Source: Xenorhabdus griffiniae (GTDB taxonomy: Bacteria; Pseudomonadota; Gammaproteobacteria; Enterobacterales; Enterobacteriaceae). From it: a stretch of DNA of 64,000 bases. The notes under the pieces are model-generated. The model saw nothing but the letters and a program-made list of their open reading frames with translations, did not search any database and had not been told where the DNA came from. Of the stretch, positions 59,070-64,000 are shown in pieces. Every line of letters starts with the position of its first letter. The first letter of the stretch is position 1. The DNA is taken from the NCBI RefSeq assembly GCF_037265215.1, contig NZ_CP147737.1:2078001-2142000 (forward strand), given 5' to 3'. The position numbers were made by a program, and so were the translations under genes.

Positions 59070-59123
59070 AGTAAGAACAGGTTGTTAAATAACCTGATCT
59101 TACTATTTTATCGATAATAGAAA

Positions 59124-59687
59124 TTATTTATCAACCAAATCAATAATCAATTTACCGGGTTGAATTTTTAATCCTTTGGCTAATTTTAAAGCAGCGGCTT
59201 CAGCCTTGCTTTTTTCTGGATTTAAGACATAAACCGGATGATCATCAAAAAACTCACTTAAAGATACATTTAAATAAGGGAGCAACGTTTTAATTGGCGT
59301 GGCGACTTTTTCTGGTGTGGTTTGGTAGTCTACGATTTCCAACCCGTTAATGAAAATAGCCCCTTTTTCCGCATCAAATATCGGTTTAGCCCTAATAGTC
59401 AGTTTCATATCAGCATGAACCGTTCCCAGTAAGGTCACTAATTGAACTTTTGCCAGAGTTGATAATTCAATTTTTTCTGGATCTTGGCGGCCGATCTGAC
59501 TGGATAAATCTCCCAGTGTGATATTGGCTTTGGTAGCGGCGGGCAGGCTAATTTGTTTTTGATAATGAACTCTTTTTAATAAATAATCATTCAGCAAGCC
59601 TTCGTTAATACTGACTTCCTTGAATTGATCACAGCCGCTGATTAACCCTGCCAGTAGCAAGATTGCTCCTAAGAAAAATCTTCTCAT
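59124..59687 (-). CDS. yceB: YceB family lipoprotein (DUF1439)
   Basis: A 187-residue lipoprotein: signal MRRFFLGAILLLAGLISGC with lipobox Cys at residue 19, then a DUF1439 domain (VSINEGLLNDYLLKRV, then IFINGLEIVDYQT and PVYVLNP). The fold is related to lipid-binding SMP/TULIP-like proteins. Function unknown. In E. coli yceB, grxB and mdtH are neighbours; grxB is not present here. Confidence 0.93.
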   Translation of the reverse strand: MRRFFLGAILLLAGLISGCDQFKEVSINEGLLNDYLLKRVHYQKQISLPAATKANITLGDLSSQIGRQDPEKIELSTLAKVQLVTLLGTVHADMKLTIRAKPIFDAEKGAIFINGLEIVDYQTTPEKVATPIKTLLPYLNVSLSEFFDDHPVYVLNPEKSKAEAAALKLAKGLKIQPGKLIIDLVDK

Positions 59688-59755
59688 TGTTGTCTCCTTT
59701 TGTTTTCAATGAGCAGATCTTACACTAATTAATCCTTAATTTGCTCATCGTATGA

Positions 59756-60961
59756 TTAATGCTTGTTAATAATGATAGGTTCAATTTTCTTCCGGTTGAA
59801 CTGGTGATGCAGGGCATAAATGGTCACTAAACCCACCAATCCCAGCAGGAGCCACGGTAATTGCGGTATATTTAAGGCATGGCCTGTATCATAAAGCCAC
59901 CCGCCACCGGTATAGCCCAACGCGCCTCCTAATGCCAGCCCCAGTCGGCTGAATCCCATGTAACTGCCGCGTGCCCGTGGATCAGCCAGTGAAGCACTCA
60001 GGGTTTCACGTGCCGGCTCTGCTATTACCAGGCCCAGATAGAACAGACAAATCAGGCCAAAGATGAGATGCAATTGATTGACCCAACCGATTGGAAACAT
60101 GCAAAGACTCATTAAAAACAAGCCAGCCATTAGGCGTTGCTCCTGCCGAAAATATTTCTCACTCCAGCGGGCGATGGGGTAGAGCAGTGTCAGGGAGATG
60201 ACAGCTTCAATGGCATACATCCACTTAACGGCGGTAGCTGTACCGGAAATTTCATGGATTATAATAGGAAACATCAACATAACTTGTACTGACAGGATAA
60301 AATAACCAGCTAATGTCAGTACGTAGTAAAAGAATCGACGATCTTTGATCACACGTCTCAGACCTTCCTTAATGGGGGTGCGAATTGTTGAGATACGGTA
60401 TGCCGGCAGAAACCAAGCGTTAAATAGCGCGGCTAATACAAAGATTGTTGCGCCAATCCAGCAGACAATATTGAAATTATATTGCAGCAACCAGCTTCCT
60501 ATCAGTGCACCCATGACGGCACCTGCACTATCTTGCATCAATAAAAGCGAATAGAAACGGTTACGTTCATGAGGACGGGTTAATTTTATGACTAATGCCG
60601 CCCTTGGCGGATCGAACAATGTCCCGCCCAATCCAGATAAAATGCAGGAAAGGAGTAATATCCAGGGTTCAAACGCCACGGCCATCAAGGCAAAACCCAC
60701 AGCCCGTAGCAACATACCTGTGACAATCATGGGCTTGGCACCGAACTTATCCGCTATAGCACCACCAAAGATACCTAACCCTTGTTGTACCAGTTGGCGC
60801 AAACCGAGTGCCAAACCGACAATAACGGCAGCCCAGCCAAGTTGTTCGACGAAACGAATAGAAATTAAGGGAAAAACAACAAAAAATCCTAAAATAACGA
60901 GCAGATTATCAAATAAAAGAAAATATTTACCCAAGCTACGCGCTTGTGAAACTAATGACAT
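59756..60961 (-). CDS. mdtH: MFS multidrug efflux transporter MdtH
   Basis: A 401-residue 12-helix major facilitator. N-terminal [20 protein letters not shown] and the motif A region [20 protein letters not shown] (about residues 67-86) fit MdtH, which in E. coli exports fluoroquinolones. Inner-membrane proton antiporter. Divergent from rimJ with ~175 bases between, as in E. coli. Confidence 0.94.
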   Translation of the reverse strand: MSLVSQARSLGKYFLLFDNLLVILGFFVVFPLISIRFVEQLGWAAVIVGLALGLRQLVQQGLGIFGGAIADKFGAKPMIVTGMLLRAVGFALMAVAFEPWILLLSCILSGLGGTLFDPPRAALVIKLTRPHERNRFYSLLLMQDSAGAVMGALIGSWLLQYNFNIVCWIGATIFVLAALFNAWFLPAYRISTIRTPIKEGLRRVIKDRRFFYYVLTLAGYFILSVQVMLMFPIIIHEISGTATAVKWMYAIEAVISLTLLYPIARWSEKYFRQEQRLMAGLFLMSLCMFPIGWVNQLHLIFGLICLFYLGLVIAEPARETLSASLADPRARGSYMGFSRLGLALGGALGYTGGGWLYDTGHALNIPQLPWLLLGLVGLVTIYALHHQFNRKKIEPIIINKH

Positions 60962-61136
60962 TTTGCACCATTGGAATATGAAAAGATAAATGTGAATACT
61001 TTGTTATTTTGGACTTAATCTGAGTATTAAGGTAGAGGGATATAGATGATATTTTTTTATCGTCAGAGGGTGATTAAAAATGTCGTAAGCGCTAAATTAC
61101 TTAATAAATTTTCCAGGGTAAATATCAGGAGAAAAC

Positions 61137-61715
61137 ATGTTTGGTTATCGTTCTGCATCTCCCAAGATTCGCTTTATTACAAATAGAATGGTTATTCGTG
61201 TGGTGTGTGAACGGGATACCTACAGATTGGCTGAATATTATGCAGAAAATAAAGATTTTCTTAAGCCATGGGAACCGACAAGAGATGGTAGTTTTTATCA
61301 GCCTTCGGGATGGACAAATAGGCTGAATTATATTGTGGAATTACAGCGGCAGGGATCGGCATTTAATTTTTTGTTATTAGATCCTAATGAAAATGAAGTG
61401 ATGGGGATTGCTAACTTCACTAATGTTGTACGGGGGGCGTTTTATTCCTGTTACCTTGGTTATTCTTTGGGCGAGAAATGGCAAGGTCAAGGATTAATGT
61501 ATGAAGCTTTGCAACCAACAATCCGTTATATGCAACGCCACCAAAAAATGCACCGAATTATGGCTAATTACATGCCACATAATCATCGCAGTGGAAATTT
61601 ACTTAAGAAATTAGGTTTTGAACGGGAAGGTTATGCCAGGAACTATCTAATGATTGACGGCGTTTGGCAGGATCATGTGTTGACATCATTGATTGATGAT
61701 TCTTGGGGGTTATAA
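61137..61715 (+). CDS. rimJ: Ribosomal protein S5 N-acetyltransferase RimJ
   Basis: A 192-residue GNAT acetyltransferase that acetylates the N-terminal Ala of ribosomal protein S5. Motifs: [30 protein letters not shown] (acetyl-CoA loop) and [19 protein letters not shown]. Length and N-terminus (MFGYRS) match E. coli RimJ. AGGAGA precedes the ATG. The stop codon overlaps by 6 bases the end of the convergent kinase gene, so the type VI cluster was inserted immediately after rimJ (yceH follows in E. coli). Confidence 0.96.
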   Translation: MFGYRSASPKIRFITNRMVIRVVCERDTYRLAEYYAENKDFLKPWEPTRDGSFYQPSGWTNRLNYIVELQRQGSAFNFLLLDPNENEVMGIANFTNVVRGAFYSCYLGYSLGEKWQGQGLMYEALQPTIRYMQRHQKMHRIMANYMPHNHRSGNLLKKLGFEREGYARNYLMIDGVWQDHVLTSLIDDSWGL

Positions 61716-62624
61716 ATGTGTTGAAAAAATAGCAATGAATTCGGATATAGATAGTGGCCGTCTTGAGGGTTTTATTGCCAGGGCAGAGTCAATGGCATGC
61801 AGAAACGGTAGGGAGTATCCCGCTGGACGCAGTTTAACCAGCGGCTGATAATTATCTTCAAGATTGCGTACGATGCTGACCGGAGGGGGGTTACCTACAA
61901 TCAAGGTATAGAGTACTGCCCCTAACGCATAGAGATCTGTCCAGGGGCCTTGTTGGTTTTCTTCATTGGCAGTGTATTGTTCAATGGGAGTAAAACCGGA
62001 TCGGATGGTTATCTCTGTATCATCAGACAAGCGTGTTGTTGTCTGGCGGGTAGATCCTAAATCCAGCAATATCGGTGATTGATTCTCCTGGATCAAAATA
62101 TTGTCCAGGGAAATATCACCATGTAAATAACTCCTTTGATGGAGAGTATCAAGAACATTTAACAAAGGAAACAGTATCTGACGAAGCCAATTTTCATTGA
62201 TGAAATATGGATGTTTTATCCTCAATTGATTTAATGTCATCCCTTTGTAAAAGGAAGCAGCTATATATGCTGTGCAGTTTTGTTGCCAAAAACGTTGAAA
62301 GCGGGGAAGGCAGGGATGTTCGAAACAGGACATCAAATGGGCTTCACGGATAAAATCTTGTAATCCAGCATAAAATTGTTTTTCTAACTTTTTTCCTCGT
62401 AAGTTGAGTTTCATATCCTGGCGGCGTATAGCAAAAGAGTGGGGCGTATATTCTTTGATGGCAATAGATTGCTTGAGATGGTGATCCCAAACACGATAAA
62501 CAATACTGCCCCTACTTTTGCCAATGACTTCTTCGATTTCAAATTCGTTAAGGCAGAACCCAATTGGAAGTGGGTAAATAAAACCAATGTTGTCATCGAT
62601 ATGTGTTTTCTGAAAATTTTGCAA
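61710..62624 (-). CDS. Serine/threonine protein kinase of the type VI secretion cluster
   Basis: A 304-residue Hanks-type kinase domain without a membrane segment. Visible: a degenerate glycine loop ([12 protein letters not shown]), the ATP-anchoring Lys in IAIKEY (about residue 53), catalytic loop [11 protein letters not shown] (HGD replacing HRD, Asp ~161), and DLG in place of DFG ([10 protein letters not shown]). It starts at TTG (62624) with GAGAGG upstream and lies 24 bases downstream of clpV. Type VI clusters of related bacteria carry kinases (PpkA type) that trigger assembly by phosphorylating Fha. Its role here is inferred from the neighbour. Confidence 0.85.
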   Translation of the reverse strand: MQNFQKTHIDDNIGFIYPLPIGFCLNEFEIEEVIGKSRGSIVYRVWDHHLKQSIAIKEYTPHSFAIRRQDMKLNLRGKKLEKQFYAGLQDFIREAHLMSCFEHPCLPRFQRFWQQNCTAYIAASFYKGMTLNQLRIKHPYFINENWLRQILFPLLNVLDTLHQRSYLHGDISLDNILIQENQSPILLDLGSTRQTTTRLSDDTEITIRSGFTPIEQYTANEENQQGPWTDLYALGAVLYTLIVGNPPPVSIVRNLEDNYQPLVKLRPAGYSLPFLHAIDSALAIKPSRRPLSISEFIAIFSTHL

Positions 62625-62648
62625 ATGGATAGCCTCTCGGTTATTTGC

Positions 62649-64000
62649 TTAATTTGTGAGTTGACATTGAAATTCACCTTGTTCGAGATAAAGTTGAAGT
62701 TGATGATATTGTTTCTCATGTTGACTGGCAGCAAGAAGTTGCTGGCTAATTTGTGGTAGTAGGGTATTTGTCAGGATGGCATCAACCGTGCGTCCACCAG
62801 ACTCAATTTCTGTGCATCGGCTGACAATATGTTTGACGATAGTATTATCAAATGTTGCTGTAATACCGTGGTTTTCCAGTAAACGTTTTTTAATCCTTTC
62901 CAATTGTAAGTGCACAATATTTGTCATCACTTCATCACTTCATCACTTAATGGATAGTAAGGAATGACCATTAATCGTCCCAACAGGGCGGCAGGAAATA
63001 TTTCCAATAATGGCTTGCGTAATTCTGTGCTGAGTCTGTCCGGCTTTGGCAGAGTGTCCTGCTGAGTGCACAGTGAATTGATCAGATCAGCACCGACATT
63101 GGATGTCAGGATAATAATCGTGTTTCGAAAATCGATGTGGCGTCCTTCACCATCTTCCATCCAGCCTTTGTCGAAAACCTGGAAGAAAATTTCATATACG
63201 TCAGGATGTGCTTTTTCAATTTCATCGAGCAAGACAACACTATAGGGACGGCGTCGGACTGCTTCCGTCAGTACACCACCTTCACCATAACCAACATAAC
63301 CAGGAGGCGCTCCTTTTAACGTTGATACCGTATGTGCTTCCTGAAATTCGCTCATATTGATAGTAATAAGATTTTGCTCTCCGCCATATAATGTTTCGGC
63401 AAGGGCGAGAGCTGTTTCCGTTTTACCCACACCAGATGGGCCACACAACATGAAAACACCAACAGGTTTATTGGGATCATCCAGTTTAGCGCGTGAAGTG
63501 CGTATGCGTTTTGCAATTAACTCTAATCCATGATACTGACCGATAACACGTTGACTAAGGATATCAGCCAACTGTAATACGGCATCGATTTCGTCTTTTA
63601 CCATACGATTGAGTGGAATGCCTGTCCAGTCTGAAACAACGGAAGAAATAATATTGCTGTCTACAGCAGCAAAGATAAGAGGTTCTTCACCTTGTAAGGT
63701 TTTCAATTGTTGCTGTAACTCTGACAATTCGGCATGTTTTGCTGCAAAGTTGTCATCCTGGTTGGTGTGTAATTGCGTTCGCAGAGAAATAATTTTATCG
63801 ATCAAGGAAAGTTCTTGTTCCCAACGTTCTTGTAATTGTTTTTTTTGAGCTTCCAGCGTAGATAGTTCGTTCAGAATAGTGGCCGGACGTTGTTTATCAC
63901 CGATGCCTACTTTAAATTCCCGTTCGGCAATCTCCAGCTCAATTTTCAATGCATCTATGTGATGACGGCAATTTTCCAGTTGGGGTGGTTCTGCATATTG
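62649..64000 (-). pseudogene. clpV: Type VI secretion ATPase ClpV, C-terminal half, frameshifted (continues beyond window)
   Basis: The frame entering at 64000 encodes the ClpV middle coil (ELEIAEREFKVG), Walker A GPSGVGKTETALALAETL near 63440, pore-loop region GAPPGYVGYGEGGVLTEAVR, Walker B VVLLDEIEKAHPDV and GRLMVIPYYPLSDEVM, then stops at 62927. The rest of the protein (TNIVHLQLERIKKRL to QCQLTN) continues in another frame from about 62930 to 62649. The two frames join if one of three CATCACTT units (62925-62948) is removed. ClpV recycles contracted VipA/VipB sheaths. As read, the C-terminal domain needed for hexamer function is missing; slippage could restore it. Confidence 0.88.
62925..62948. 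repeat. clpV: Triple 8-bp tandem repeat inside clpV
   Basis: Three perfect CATCACTT units (AAGTGATG on the coding strand). Two units would give the open frame ...LSDEVMTNIV...; three shift it by 8 bases. It is a simple slipped-strand site of the sort that gives phase variation. Confidence 0.9.

Noticed and set aside
60588..60989. 133-codon plus-strand frame opposite mdtH
   Set aside because: Antisense shadow; MdtH is supported by length, motifs and synteny.

Overview
The window is enteric gamma-proteobacterial DNA, most likely a Xenorhabdus (possibly Photorhabdus) chromosome. Gene order over long stretches follows the Escherichia coli pattern: pth-ychF-ychH, lolB-ispE-prs, hemA-prfA-prmC-sirB1-kdsA, ghrA-ycdY and mdtH-rimJ. 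Scattered through it are at least twelve copies of a ~105 bp palindromic intergenic repeat with CTTCAAG/CTTGAAG arms and a central CCCCGCGAAGCGGGG-type hairpin. Autotransporter lipases, an omptin, type VI secretion genes, phage-tail debris and many insertion sequences fit an insect-pathogenic nematode symbiont. The genus is inferred, not proven by a marker gene.

Layout. 0.4-2.5 kb: MocR-type regulator (ydcR-like) and ves. 2.6-5.9 kb: an IS605-type element (tnpA/tnpB) whose left-end hairpin loop is the insertion site of an IS1182-type element. 6.1-11.5 kb: omptin protease, then a minus-strand operon of TAXI binding protein, fused TRAP permease and L-2-hydroxyglutarate dehydrogenase. 12-14.1 kb: an alpha/beta hydrolase facing a tiny secreted Cys-rich peptide gene; the whole module occurs twice in tandem, the second hydrolase being a relic. 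14.5-18.9 kb: mdaB with an AraC regulator, ychF, pth, ychH. 19-23.3 kb: tandem GDSL autotransporter lipases. 24-32 kb: housekeeping block (prs, ispE, lolB, hemA, prfA, prmC, sirB1, kdsA). 32-34.7 kb: a two-lobed aspartic protease-like exported protein and a SulP transporter.

35-40.6 kb is decayed: a GH65 phosphorylase fragment, an MFS/aminotransferase chimera, two broken IS701-family copies, a small inverted-repeat element, a group II intron tail and an EVE-domain gene. 40.6-44.4 kb is the ynbD-ynbC-ynbA operon (no ynbB). 44.46-55.63 kb is an accessory island bounded by ~105 bp inverted repeats. It carries a WYL regulator, a SRPBCC relic, an alpha/beta hydrolase, a 651 bp direct duplication whose two copies break opposite genes, an IS1-type element, phage lysis and KilA-N debris, a protein with three eukaryotic-style C2H2 zinc fingers and a disordered tail, a tail-collar protein, and a DUF2829 (Tad2-like) domain fused to an unknown C-terminal domain. 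55.7-61.7 kb returns to conserved genes: quinone oxidoreductase, two identical tRNA-Ser(GGA), ghrA, ycdY, yceB, mdtH, rimJ. The window ends in a type VI secretion cluster: a Ser/Thr kinase and clpV, the latter frameshifted at a triple 8-bp repeat.

The best candidates for new biology are the duplicated hydrolase/Cys-rich-peptide module, the C2H2 zinc-finger protein, the DUF2829 fusion and the potentially phase-variable clpV. All functions come from reading motifs and remembered family sequences; no search was run.
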